Below, piece by piece: positions 17,623 to 26,402 of a stretch of 50,017 nt of DNA. The position numbers and the translations under genes were made by a program. The DNA is taken from contig CAYVUV010000422.1 of the NCBI GenBank assembly GCA_964455095.1, positions 1 to 50,017 on the forward strand, written 5' to 3'. The stretch's first letter is position 1. Every line of letters starts with the position of its first letter. The DNA is from CAYVUV01 sp964455095 (GTDB taxonomy: Bacteria; Desulfobacterota; Binatia; HRBIN30; CADEER01). Below the pieces are notes generated by a model. The model made no database searches. It was not told the DNA's origin and was given only the letters and a program-made list of their open reading frames with translations.

Positions 17623-19185
17623 ATGGAGCGAGGCACATACGAACGACTCTCTGGATTGGACGAAGCCTTCTTGGCGTTCGAGACGCCGACCACATACATG
17701 CACGTCGCGGTGTCGGCAGTCTTCGAGACCGGATCGTTGGGCACCGGCAACGGCGGCGTCGACATCAAGCGCATTCGGGCCCACGTCGGATCGCGGCTGC
17801 GTTTCATCCCGCGCTACCGCCAGCGCATCCACCTGGCCCCACTCACCGGCGACGCGATCTGGGTCGATGACGAGGAGTTCGATCTCGGTTACCACGTGCG
17901 CCACTGCAGCTTGCCGCGCCCGGGTGGCGAGCGTCAGATGCAGCTGCGCGTCGCCGAGATCCTCGAACGGCCACTCGACCGCACCCGGCCGCTGTGGGAG
18001 ATCTGGATCATCGAGGGGCTGGCCGGTGGACGCTTCGCGATGGTGGCGAAGGTGCACCACTGCATGGTCGACGGCATCGCCGGCATCGACATCCTGGCCG
18101 CCCTGCTCGGCACCGAACCGACCGATGAAGTGGAGAAGGCCGAGCGTTGGACTCCACGCCCGCCTCCGAGCGAGCGCGAGCTGATGCGCGACGAGATCCG
18201 GCGCCGCACCAGGGCATCGATCGGCGTAGCGCGGCGATTGCGCAGCGCGTTGCAGCAGCCGGCGAAAGCCAGCCGCGAGGTCGGCACGCGGGCGGCGGCA
18301 ATCTGGCGCCTGGTCACCGCCGGCGTGCGCGGCGCGCCCCCCACACCGTTCAATGACGAGATCGGCGCCCATCGCCGAGTGGATTGGCTGGCCATGGATC
18401 TGGCCGAGGTGCGCGAGCTGAAAACGCGGCTGGGCGCGACGCTGAACGATATCGTCCTGGCGACCGTCGCCGGCGCCGCGCGGCGCTTCCTACAGCATCG
18501 GCGTCACGACACGGCGATCCAGGACTTCAGAGTGCTGGTTCCGGTCAGCACGCGCGCCACCGCCGAACAGGGCGCGCTCGGCAATCGCGTCTCCATCTGG
18601 GTCGTGCCGCTGCCCGTGAACCAAGCCAACCCGCTGGCCCAGCTCGCCGACGTGCGCGAGACGACGCTGGGATTGAAGGACAGCAACCAGGCGGCGGGAG
18701 CCGAGGCCATCACGCAGGCGGTCGAGTGGACCGGAGCCAGTGTGCGCAACCTGCTCGCCCGGCTCATTCACAAGTCGCACCAGTACAACCTCATCGTCAC
18801 CAACGTGCCCGGTCCGTCCGTCCCGTTTTACCTCCTCGGAGCGCGTATGGTGTCGGTCTACCCGCATGTTCCCCTGTTCGAGAACCAGGGCCTGGGCATC
18901 GCCCTGCTCAGCTACGATGGCAAGTTGTACTGGGGCCTGACGGCCGACTGGAACCTGCTCCCGGACATCGGGTTCTTCGCGCGCGCGCTCAGCGAATCGT
19001 TCCAGGAGCTCCGCCTCGCCGCTGGTCTCGACGCGCAGGCGACACCGGCGCCGATGTTGATTTCCGAACGGCCAGTGTCCAAGCCGAACGGACACGCGGC
19101 GCGCATGACGGGGCGGCGCCCGTCCGGCCGGCGCGCGACACCGACCCGTCTCAGCGAGGCACGCGCGGCAAGCTCCACCCGCTAA
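17623..19185 (+). CDS. wax ester synthase/diacylglycerol acyltransferase (WS/DGAT) family
   Basis: 520 residues. The catalytic HHxxxDG motif is HHCMVDG at residues 145-151. The N-terminal SGLDEAFLAFETPTTYMHV and C-terminal NVPGPSVPFYLLGARM blocks are typical. It joins acyl-CoA to a fatty alcohol or diacylglycerol to make storage wax or triacylglycerol at the membrane. GGAGG precedes the ATG. A paralog lies at 38716-40155. The last about 40 residues are a low-complexity Arg/Pro/Thr tail. The S1P-lyase-like gene follows after 91 bases on the same strand. Confidence 0.93.
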   Translation: MERGTYERLSGLDEAFLAFETPTTYMHVAVSAVFETGSLGTGNGGVDIKRIRAHVGSRLRFIPRYRQRIHLAPLTGDAIWVDDEEFDLGYHVRHCSLPRPGGERQMQLRVAEILERPLDRTRPLWEIWIIEGLAGGRFAMVAKVHHCMVDGIAGIDILAALLGTEPTDEVEKAERWTPRPPPSERELMRDEIRRRTRASIGVARRLRSALQQPAKASREVGTRAAAIWRLVTAGVRGAPPTPFNDEIGAHRRVDWLAMDLAEVRELKTRLGATLNDIVLATVAGAARRFLQHRRHDTAIQDFRVLVPVSTRATAEQGALGNRVSIWVVPLPVNQANPLAQLADVRETTLGLKDSNQAAGAEAITQAVEWTGASVRNLLARLIHKSHQYNLIVTNVPGPSVPFYLLGARMVSVYPHVPLFENQGLGIALLSYDGKLYWGLTADWNLLPDIGFFARALSESFQELRLAAGLDAQATPAPMLISERPVSKPNGHAARMTGRRPSGRRATPTRLSEARAASSTR

Positions 19186-19276
19186 CGTGGCGGCGGCCGC
19201 CGAGGCAGACTCTGGCTACCCAGGGCTGATTCTGACATGAGCACTCCACCGCTGCGATCACGGGGAGGAGTTGCTC

Positions 19277-20719
19277 ATGAAGATTCCCGCTCACGGGATG
19301 GCTCGAGAGGCGCTGTTCAAGCGCCTGGAGGAGTATCGCGCCAACGACATGCCGTGGCGCGATGGGCGCACCTGGGCCTACGTCTACGATCCCGGTCGTG
19401 AGACCGAGGAGGTCATCAAGCAAGCGTACACGATGTACCTGACGGAGAACGCCCTCGATCCGACGGTGTTCCCCAGCGCCTTGCGCTTCGAGAACGAGGT
19501 CGTCGCCATGGCCGCCGCGCATCTGAATGGCGACGCGGACGTGGTCGGCAATTTCACCAGCGGCGGCACCGAGAGCATCATCCTGGCGGTCAAGGCCGCG
19601 CGCGACTACGCGCGCGACAAGCGGCCGCAGATCACTCGACCGGAAATCGTCCTTCCCGCTACCGCCCATGCCGCCTTTCAGAAGGCCGCCCACTACCTCG
19701 ACCTGCAGGTCGTGTTGGTGCCCGTCGACCCGAACACGTTCAAGGCCGATGTCGAAGCGGTGCGGAAAGCCATCACGCCGAATACCGTCCTGCTGGTGGG
19801 ATCCGCCGTGTCGTATGCGCACGGCGTCGTCGACCCGATTCGCGAGTTGGGCCAGCTGGCCATCGAGCACGACCTCCCGTTGCACGTCGACGGATGCATG
19901 GGCGGCTTTCTGCTGCAGTACTTTCGCCGCCTGGGCGCGCCGGTGCCGGATTTCGACTTCAGCGTTCCCGGCGTGACGTCGATCTCGATGGACCTGCACA
20001 AGTACGCCTTCGCCGCGAAGGGAGCGTCGACGATCCTCTACCGCACCAAGGAGCTGCGCCGGTATCAGATCTATGCCTGCGCCAATTGGACGGGGTACAC
20101 GATCATCAATCCGACCGTACAGAGCGCCAAGTCGGCCGGCCCCCTGGCCGCCGCGTGGGCAGTGCTCAACTTCATCGGCGACGAGGGTTATCTGGCGATT
20201 GCCCGGCAGGTGCTCGACGCGACGCGGCGCATCGTCGCGGCCATCGACGCGATGGACGACCTGCGCCTGTTGGGTCGCCCCGAGATGAACCTCGTCGCTT
20301 TCACGTCCGACACGGTCAGCGTCTTTCACGTCATCGACGAGATGAAGACGCGCGGCTGGTACATCCAGCCACAGCTCGGGTTTCAGAGCTCGAAGGAGAA
20401 CATCCACCTGTCGATCAACCCGGCGAGCGCGAAGTGGGTCGACGCGTTGATCAGCGACCTGCGCGACTGCGTCGAGCTGGCGAAGCGCATGCCGTCGGGT
20501 GCCATCGCCTCGGGTGTCCAGGCAATGTTCGGATCGATCGACCCCGATACACTGAGCGAGGAGACCTTCGGGCAGATGCTCGGCATGGCCGGCATACAGG
20601 GAACCGCCCTGCCCGCGCGAATGGCGGAGATCAACGAAATGCTGAACGCGTTGTCGCCCGCCCTGCGCGAACGGCTGCTCGTCGAGTACCTCAACCAACT
20701 GTTCCAGTTGAAGGAATAA
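19277..20719 (+). CDS. sphingosine-1-phosphate lyase-like PLP-dependent enzyme
   Basis: 480 residues from ATG 19277, six bases after GGAGGAG; a TTG at 19271 is less likely. Diagnostic blocks for the S1P-lyase branch of group II decarboxylases are present: GNFTSGGTESIILA (91-104), PLHVDGCMGGF with the PLP-pairing Asp205, and the Schiff-base lysine in MDLHKYAFAAKG (K242). The C-terminal region contains the QPQLGFQSSKENIHLSI equivalent. Known chemistry is cleavage of a phosphorylated long-chain amino alcohol to a fatty aldehyde and phosphoethanolamine. Bacterial homologs exist but few are tested. No membrane anchor is seen, unlike the eukaryotic enzyme. Confidence 0.88.
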   Translation: MKIPAHGMAREALFKRLEEYRANDMPWRDGRTWAYVYDPGRETEEVIKQAYTMYLTENALDPTVFPSALRFENEVVAMAAAHLNGDADVVGNFTSGGTESIILAVKAARDYARDKRPQITRPEIVLPATAHAAFQKAAHYLDLQVVLVPVDPNTFKADVEAVRKAITPNTVLLVGSAVSYAHGVVDPIRELGQLAIEHDLPLHVDGCMGGFLLQYFRRLGAPVPDFDFSVPGVTSISMDLHKYAFAAKGASTILYRTKELRRYQIYACANWTGYTIINPTVQSAKSAGPLAAAWAVLNFIGDEGYLAIARQVLDATRRIVAAIDAMDDLRLLGRPEMNLVAFTSDTVSVFHVIDEMKTRGWYIQPQLGFQSSKENIHLSINPASAKWVDALISDLRDCVELAKRMPSGAIASGVQAMFGSIDPDTLSEETFGQMLGMAGIQGTALPARMAEINEMLNALSPALRERLLVEYLNQLFQLKE

Positions 20720-20738
20720 CGCGCACGGACCCCACCGA

Positions 20739-21665
20739 TCACCCTTTGAACGTGCTGGCCCCAAAGTCGCCGAAGGGCTCGTCGCGCTCGCGCACCGCTT
20801 GCTTGAAGCCGACCTCGGCCGCGCGCTGCTGAAACGCGTGGCCTTCCGCTGTGTGGCGCGCGACGCCATCGAACACGGTGCCGAGGATCTGCGTGGTCGG
20901 CAGGCCGGCGGCGAGCACGGTCTGATTGACGAGCAACTTCATCATGACCAGCTGGTTGATCGGCATGCGGGCAATGCGCTCGAGCAGGATCTCGCAGCGC
21001 TCGTCGAGTCGGTCTGCGGGGGCGCACTCGGTCGCCAGGCCCCACTCGACGGCTTCGCGACCGTTGAGGCAATCGCCCGTGAAGAGCAGGCGTTTCGCCT
21101 TCTCGATGCCGATGCGGAACGCCCACACCGATGTCGTCGGCGTCCCCCACACGCGCGCCGGCGGATAGCCGATCTTGGCGTCCTCGGCGATCACCAACAG
21201 ATCGCTGCACAGGGCCATGTCGGTGCCGCCCGCCACGCAGAAGCCCTGCACCTTGCAGACGACCGGCTTGTTGGCGTGAAACAGGCTCATGAAGCCGCGC
21301 ACGTTGCGGGACATCATCTGGAAGTCGATCATCGGATCCCACGTGCCGCTTGGATCGTGGTTGCGCGCGGTTACGCGCGGGTCGAGCGGTGACCCCGGGG
21401 GCACGGAGGGTGCGCCGGCATCGGACGGGCGCTCGTTGAGCATGCGCTCGGCGCTCGCAACCAGATCGTATCCGCCGCAGAAGCCCTTGCCATTGCCTGC
21501 CAACGCGATGACGTGCACGGCGGGATCGAGGTCGGCGCGCTCGACGCAGGCAGCCAGTTCCCGCGGCAGATCCAGCGTGATGCCGTTGCCCCGCTCCGGA
21601 CGATTGAGCGTGATGCGCGCGATACGTCCCGTCGTGGCGTAGGTCATCGTCTTCAGGGTTTCCAT
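20739..21665 (-). CDS. enoyl-CoA hydratase/isomerase (crotonase) family
   Basis: 308 residues, longer than the common 260. The oxyanion-hole segments are GNGKGFCGGYDLV (residues 57-69) and VQGFCVAGGTDMAL; the insertion between them (about residues 72-110) contains a Pro-rich loop followed by DFQMMSRNVRGFMSLF. AAGGAGG precedes the ATG at 21665. It converges on the S1P-lyase-like gene with 19 bases between them and diverges from the SDR at 21827. Likely acyl-CoA hydration; substrate unknown. It is not especially close to the other two crotonases in the window. Confidence 0.92.
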   Translation of the reverse strand: METLKTMTYATTGRIARITLNRPERGNGITLDLPRELAACVERADLDPAVHVIALAGNGKGFCGGYDLVASAERMLNERPSDAGAPSVPPGSPLDPRVTARNHDPSGTWDPMIDFQMMSRNVRGFMSLFHANKPVVCKVQGFCVAGGTDMALCSDLLVIAEDAKIGYPPARVWGTPTTSVWAFRIGIEKAKRLLFTGDCLNGREAVEWGLATECAPADRLDERCEILLERIARMPINQLVMMKLLVNQTVLAAGLPTTQILGTVFDGVARHTAEGHAFQQRAAEVGFKQAVRERDEPFGDFGASTFKG

Positions 21666-21826
21666 GCTGGTCCTCCTTCGTTCGCTTCGATCAACTTTGC
21701 CTGCGCGGTCAATTCACGGCCGCAGATCATAGAGGAAGCACCCCGCGGACGCACGAAGTCAGTCGGCGGCGCGCTCCCGCGTGAGTTTGCGACCCCCGGC
21801 TGCCGCGTGGTAACCGAGCAGCACGT

Positions 21827-22639
21827 ATGGATTCGTTCCGAGATCGTGTCGTAGTCATCACAGGCGGCGCCCGCGGCATCGGCCTGGCGATGGCGCGGGC
21901 GTTCGCCGAGCGCGGCGCAAAGTTGGTGTTGGCGGATCTCGATCCGAAGGCGCTGGAGCCCGCGGTGAGCGAGCTGACGGCGCGCGGCGTGCCGGTGCTG
22001 GGTGTGCAAACCGACGTCACGAAGCTCGACAGCGTCCGCGCCATGGCCGAGCAGGCGCGCGCGCGCTTCGGGGCGGTGCACATCGTCTGCAACAACGCCG
22101 GCGTCGCCATCTTCGGCGAGATGGCCCAGGCGACCCATCGCGACTGGGAGTTCGTCCTGGGCGTCGATTTCTGGGGGGTCGTCCACGGCGTAGAAACCTT
22201 CGTACCCATCCTGCTCGAGCAAGGGGCCGGCGGGCACATCGTCAACACGGCCTCCATGGCCGGTCTGGTCGGTATGCGGTGGTTGGGTATCTACTCGGCG
22301 GCGAAGTTCGCGGTGGTCGGGCTCACCGAAGCGCTCAACCGCGAGCTCAAGCCGAACGGGATCGGCGTCAGCGTGCTGTGCCCGATGATCGTCGCGACCG
22401 ACATCAACGAGAACTCGGTTCGCATGCGCCCATCGGACCTGCGCAATGCCGAGGAGGGTGTGATTCCGCCCGCGGCCGCGATGGCCGGCGGCACGATTCC
22501 CGCCGAGGAAGTCGCGCGGCGCGTGCTGCGCGGTATCGAACGCAATGATCTCTACATTCTCACCCATCCGGAGCAGCGCGAGATTTTGCGCCGCCGCGCG
22601 GCGAAACTCGACAGCATGTTCGAGGAGGACGTCTGGTGA
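21827..22639 (+). CDS. short-chain dehydrogenase/reductase
   Basis: 270 residues. The Rossmann cofactor motif TGGARGIG is at residues 12-19, NNAGVA follows, and the catalytic Ser-Tyr-Lys set appears as NTASMAG ... YSAAK. An Asp after the second strand (LADLD) favours NAD(H). The 3' end overlaps the next SDR gene by four bases, so the two are translationally coupled. It lies 161 bases from the divergent crotonase; nothing clear is visible in that gap. Substrate unknown; a hydroxyacyl-CoA or alcohol fits context. Confidence 0.93.
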   Translation: MDSFRDRVVVITGGARGIGLAMARAFAERGAKLVLADLDPKALEPAVSELTARGVPVLGVQTDVTKLDSVRAMAEQARARFGAVHIVCNNAGVAIFGEMAQATHRDWEFVLGVDFWGVVHGVETFVPILLEQGAGGHIVNTASMAGLVGMRWLGIYSAAKFAVVGLTEALNRELKPNGIGVSVLCPMIVATDINENSVRMRPSDLRNAEEGVIPPAAAMAGGTIPAEEVARRVLRGIERNDLYILTHPEQREILRRRAAKLDSMFEEDVW

Positions 22640-23403
22640 AGGATCTCTTCTCCATTGCCGGCAAGATCGCCCTGGTGACCGGCGGATCGCGTGGCATCGG
22701 GCTCATGATCGCGCGCGGGTACGTCGAAGCCGGCGCGCGCGTGTACATCTCATCGCGCAAGCGCGAGGTATGTGATCAGGTCGCCGCCGAGTTGTCCGCG
22801 TCGGGCACCTGCATATCGCTGCCCGCCGATCTCTCGACCGACGCCGAAGCCCGCCGGGTGGCCCAGGCGCTGGCGGAGCGGGAGCCCGCCCTTCACATCC
22901 TGGTCAACAACGCCGGAGCGAACTGGGGCGCACCGATGAGCGAATACCCCGACTCCGCGTGGGACAAGGTGATGGCCTTGAACCTCAAGTCGGTGTTCAA
23001 CCTCACACGGGCCTGCGTGCCGATGCTGGAGAAAGCGGCCGCGCCAGGCGATCCCGCTCGCGTGATCAACATCGGGTCGATCGATGGAATCCACGCTCCC
23101 CTGCTCGAAACCTATGCCTACTCCTCGAGCAAAGCGGCGGTGCACCACCTGACGCGCGTGCTCGCCAACCGCCTCGCACCGCGGATCACGGTGAACGCCG
23201 TGGCGCCGGGTCCGTTCGAGAGCAAGATGATGGCCGAGACGCTCGACCGATTCCGCGATGCTATCGTGAGCTCATGTCCGCTCGGCCGCATCGGCGAGCC
23301 AGAGGATATGGCCGGAGTGGCCATCTACCTCGCTTCGAGGGCGGGCGCCTATCTGACCGGAACGGTTATCCCGGTCGACGGCGGCATCACGGTTCGCGCC
23401 TAA
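22636..23403 (+). CDS. short-chain dehydrogenase/reductase (3-oxoacyl reductase-like)
   Basis: 255 residues, GTG start at 22636 inside the GTGA overlap with the upstream SDR. Motifs: TGGSRGIG (residues 15-22), NNAGANWG, the catalytic Ser in IGSIDG, and YSSSK. An Arg-Lys after the second strand (SSRKRE) favours NADP(H), in contrast to the preceding SDR. The C-terminal YLTGTVIPVDGG is typical of FabG/RhlG-like reductases. Its TAA stop overlaps the stop of the convergent histidine kinase gene. The pair may catalyse sequential or opposite redox steps on the same class of substrate (inference). Confidence 0.93.
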   Translation: MKDLFSIAGKIALVTGGSRGIGLMIARGYVEAGARVYISSRKREVCDQVAAELSASGTCISLPADLSTDAEARRVAQALAEREPALHILVNNAGANWGAPMSEYPDSAWDKVMALNLKSVFNLTRACVPMLEKAAAPGDPARVINIGSIDGIHAPLLETYAYSSSKAAVHHLTRVLANRLAPRITVNAVAPGPFESKMMAETLDRFRDAIVSSCPLGRIGEPEDMAGVAIYLASRAGAYLTGTVIPVDGGITVRA

Positions 23404-25553
23404 CGCTGCGAAGCCCGCAGGCGCGGCAAATCGAACTCGGAACCGACAGGGCCGTCATTCGCCTGCCCCGGCACCGACGCGGGCAGGTGAATCAAGAAGC
23501 AGCTTCCCGAGCCTTCTCGACTCTCGACTCCGATAAATCCGCCGTGCTCAGTGATAATCTGACTGGCGATGGACAGCCCAAGGCCGGTCCCTTTGTCCTT
23601 CGTGGTAAAGAACGGATTGAAGATATCATCGCGAAGGTCGGCTGGAATCCCACTGCCACTATCCCGAACTTCGACTTGGCAGTACACGCCCCCCTGATGC
23701 TCGGCTTGACGGTTCACCACTGACACGGCGCCCCCCGGAGGAGTTGCCTGGATGCCGTTCAGAATCACATTGATCAGCACCTGCCGCACCTGATCGCCAT
23801 CCGCGTAAACGATCGAAGGCACATCACCCGCCTGGTGACGCAGCGAGACACCCAACGTCCGCGCCTGCGGGGCCAGCAGCGTGAGCGTACGCTCCACTTC
23901 CAACGCCAGATCAATCTCACTGAAAGCGTGCGTCGGCGACTTTGCGAAGTTCAATAGCTCCGTGATCAAATCGCAGATGCGTTTCACCTCCTCCTCGGTA
24001 AGCTTCAAGAAGGACGTGACGAACTCCTCGTCATGCAAACGCTGGGGCGCAAGCTGAAAGAAGGTCTGGATCGACACGAGCGGATTCCGAATCTCGTGCG
24101 CAATTCCCGCCGCGAGCGTCCCAAGCGCAGACAACCGCCCCGCACGCTGAATGATGTCCTTCGACCGCCTCAATTCCTCATACAGCCGGGCATTCTCGAG
24201 GGCGATGGCGGACTCGGCGGCCAAGGTTTCCAATAGTTCAAGATCCGCTACGGAGAAGGCGTCTAGACTTCGCTTTCTGCTCAGACCGAAAAAGCCAGTC
24301 AACCGTCCGCTGATGAAAAGTGGGACGCACAACTCCCACTCATTCGCCACAAACACACGCGTGACCTCGACACCAGTTTGCCCTTCCCGTCGGTCGCCAA
24401 GCTCATCCCTTAGAACCGCATCGCCCCGCTGCTCCAACCAACGGATGAATTCACTTTTCGCTGGAAACTCTCGTTTGGGCACCCGCAGGTTAATGGCCTC
24501 CGCCGTAAATGTCTCGCTAGAATCGTCCCGCACAAACACCGAGGCATGCTCCAACCTAAGGCTGGTTTCTAAGACCTTGGTCAACTCAAGCAGAAGGCGC
24601 TCACGGTCGAGAATCCGCACGATCGTTCGCGTAAACTCGCGTAGCGCCAACCGGTACTCATGCTTCTCTGGGAAGAACGATCGCTCCACCTGCGCTTCCG
24701 CCCGAAGGCGCAATGTCGGAAACAACACACCAATAATGACGAATAGGACAAGGAGGGCAAACGAGAAATCAAAATGCACAGCGCCGAAGGCCCACTGCTG
24801 CATGAGAAGAGACAGACAGAAAGCAGGCGCGACCAGTAAGGCTCCGACCGCTGCATAGGCAACGCCCTTAGCGACAACAACGTCGACGTCCATCAATCGA
24901 TGCCGGACGATCGCGTACGCAACAATGGCAGCCCAAGCAGCGCTCCCTAGGTTCCCAAGCGGGTACACTGGAACGCCGTAGCTGGGGAGAACGTTCGTAA
25001 GGCCAAGAGGTAAGGCTACCAGCGCCCCAACCCCCATGAACTTCAGCTGCACCCTGACGCGCGGCTCTCGACTGGTCTTGAACTCGTAAATCAACAGCGC
25101 GATCGCAGCGGCAAAATTGATGAGGAGTGAAATGGTAAATACATCATATAGCCAGCTACCAACCGTATAGTGCCCCCAGGCGAAATTGCGCAGTTCAGTG
25201 ACAACCAGGTCGAATCCATTCGCAACGGCAAGGCACAGCGATACCGCGTAGTCGATGAGGAGAATCCGCGGCCAGAGGGCCGAACTACGCTCCCTGAATG
25301 CCACAATCAGCTGAAGCACCAGGGGTGGGACAAAAAATGCCCCAGTTCGAAATACTCGCGTCAGGGCAAACGCCAGAGGATAGTCAGCGACTGAGTACAG
25401 TACCAAGAAGTTGAGATTCCAGAAGACAAGCGCAATCGCCAGGATTGTGAATGCTTTGCTGAGCGGGCTCCGAGGGCCTCGGCGATTCACCAGGACGGCC
25501 ACGCCCAAGCTCGCCATCGCCGCAAAGAGTGGAATAATCCAGTGGTAGGTCAC
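23400..25553 (-). CDS. membrane sensor histidine kinase (7TM sensor, GAF, HisKA, HATPase)
   Basis: 717 residues, GTG start at 25553. Residues 1-280 contain seven to eight hydrophobic segments ending in the block VRHRLMDVDVVVAKG, as in histidine kinases with an N-terminal 7TM region, including PrsK of exosortase systems. A GAF-type domain spans about 310-455. The phospho-acceptor is His486 in AAGIAHEIRNP, the N-box is NVILNGIQATPPGG, and the ATP lid shows DSGSGIP and FFTTKDKGTGLGLSI. All catalytic motifs are intact. It begins nine bases after the N-acyltransferase gene, so both share a transcript. No response regulator is in the window. The segment has lower GC than its neighbours. Confidence 0.93.
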   Translation of the reverse strand: MTYHWIIPLFAAMASLGVAVLVNRRGPRSPLSKAFTILAIALVFWNLNFLVLYSVADYPLAFALTRVFRTGAFFVPPLVLQLIVAFRERSSALWPRILLIDYAVSLCLAVANGFDLVVTELRNFAWGHYTVGSWLYDVFTISLLINFAAAIALLIYEFKTSREPRVRVQLKFMGVGALVALPLGLTNVLPSYGVPVYPLGNLGSAAWAAIVAYAIVRHRLMDVDVVVAKGVAYAAVGALLVAPAFCLSLLMQQWAFGAVHFDFSFALLVLFVIIGVLFPTLRLRAEAQVERSFFPEKHEYRLALREFTRTIVRILDRERLLLELTKVLETSLRLEHASVFVRDDSSETFTAEAINLRVPKREFPAKSEFIRWLEQRGDAVLRDELGDRREGQTGVEVTRVFVANEWELCVPLFISGRLTGFFGLSRKRSLDAFSVADLELLETLAAESAIALENARLYEELRRSKDIIQRAGRLSALGTLAAGIAHEIRNPLVSIQTFFQLAPQRLHDEEFVTSFLKLTEEEVKRICDLITELLNFAKSPTHAFSEIDLALEVERTLTLLAPQARTLGVSLRHQAGDVPSIVYADGDQVRQVLINVILNGIQATPPGGAVSVVNRQAEHQGGVYCQVEVRDSGSGIPADLRDDIFNPFFTTKDKGTGLGLSIASQIITEHGGFIGVESREGSGSCFLIHLPASVPGQANDGPVGSEFDLPRLRASQR

Positions 25554-25562
25554 TACGCTATC

Positions 25563-26147
25563 CTACAGCAGAAATTGGGCATCGTTCTCGGCTAGGAGGA
25601 AACGTGCGAACCGTGACCGTGAATTCACGCATCTCTCGCGGAGACTGGTAAGATCGAGATGCATCAGGCGAACCCCGCCCCAATCTGGGTGATTAAAAGA
25701 GAACTCGAGGAGCTCAAAGAACGCGCCGCGATAGAACTCAATTAGGTTGTCGTAAGTATATAAAAAGAGGTCGGTAATGGAGTTCTTTGCGCAGAAGTCC
25801 CACGCGAGCTTAAGCAAACCGAACTGAAGGTAGATGCCTTTCCCGACTGGTCGATAGTCAGGGCGGACGCACAGGCGCCCGATCAAGGCCGGCACGCCGC
25901 CGGGTGCGATAATCGTATCCAGTGGCACAAACTGCTCGAAATCAAAGGGCCGATGCTCCGGCCCCACTATTCGGAAGGCGGCAATGACCTCGCCGCCGTG
26001 AGTGCGTGCGATAAGGTGGTAACTGCGATCATCGAGACCGTCCGCCGGCACGTGCCCAAGGTCCCGCCCGTAGACCACCTCGCGCAGGTGCATTGCCTGG
26101 CCCCGCTCGAATCCATCGGCCACCTTAAACGTTAGCCCGTGCAACAA
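25563..26147 (-). CDS. LuxI/FeeM-like N-acyltransferase (N-acyl amino acid synthase or autoinducer-synthase fold)
   Basis: About 194 residues from a TTG at 26147 preceded by GGGGGG; the frame is open to an ATG at 26336, but that extension has poor codon usage and runs over dyads and a promoter. The core reads YHLIARTHGGEVIAAFRIVG, then GRLCVRPDYRP, then GLLKLAWDFCAKNSITDLFL and YRGAFFELLEF. This order (strand, beta-bulge acceptor, RLxVxPxYR cofactor loop, helix) is typical of acyl-ACP-dependent GNAT relatives such as FeeM, LuxI-type synthases and exosortase-associated acyltransferases. Expected reaction: transfer of an acyl group from ACP to an amine. The divergent ACP gene could be the donor. 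The acceptor is unknown. Confidence 0.72.
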   Translation of the reverse strand: MLHGLTFKVADGFERGQAMHLREVVYGRDLGHVPADGLDDRSYHLIARTHGGEVIAAFRIVGPEHRPFDFEQFVPLDTIIAPGGVPALIGRLCVRPDYRPVGKGIYLQFGLLKLAWDFCAKNSITDLFLYTYDNLIEFYRGAFFELLEFSFNHPDWGGVRLMHLDLTSLRERCVNSRSRFARFLLAENDAQFLL

Positions 26148-26173
26148 ATCGCCCCCCACGGCTCGACAAAGGA

Positions 26174-26188
26174 GGGACAAGTTGTCCC
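26174..26188. promoter_or_regulatory. dyad GGGACAA-G-TTGTCCC upstream of the N-acyltransferase gene
   Basis: A perfect 7+7 inverted repeat with one central base, 27 bases upstream of the chosen start of the leftward N-acyltransferase gene. It lies in the 255-base divergent intergenic region and could be an operator; the binding protein is unknown. Confidence 0.45.
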
Positions 26189-26232
26189 CCCATGGCGCGC
26201 CCCCCACCAATGCACAAAACTGCGGCCGCGTT

Positions 26233-26244
26233 ATTTCGCGAAAT
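26233..26244. promoter_or_regulatory. palindrome ATTTCGCGAAAT beside the ACP promoter
   Basis: A perfect 12-bp palindrome ending three bases before the TTGACA of the rightward promoter at 26247. Its position at the upstream edge of a promoter suits an activator or repressor site (inference). Confidence 0.4.
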
Positions 26245-26246
26245 GC

Positions 26247-26276
26247 TTGACATCTTTGAGTTTCTGCTCGTATTTT
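26247..26276 (+). promoter_or_regulatory. candidate sigma-70 promoter for the ACP operon
   Basis: TTGACA at 26247-26252, 18-base spacer, TATTTT at 26271-26276. The predicted start is near 26283, giving an untranslated leader of about 120 bases before the ACP gene at 26403. One of the more consensus-like promoters in the window, within AT-richer DNA. Confidence 0.5.
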
Positions 26277-26402
26277 CCCGATTGATGGCTCCCCAGTCAA
26301 CTGCGCATCCCGGCACCATCCTCTTGGTACCTTCATCTGATCTCAGAATACAGCCCCGGGAAGGAACGCAACTGACCTCTCATCGGGGCCTGCGGCACCG
26401 TG

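Noticed and set aside
19151..20869. Long minus-strand open frame of 572 codons across the S1P-lyase-like gene
   Set aside because: It runs opposite to a gene with clear PLP motifs and shows only low-complexity composition.
26148..26336. N-terminal extension of the N-acyltransferase gene to ATG 26336
   Set aside because: The extra 63 codons have low third-position GC, no family similarity and no ribosome-binding site, and they cover two dyads and the divergent promoter.
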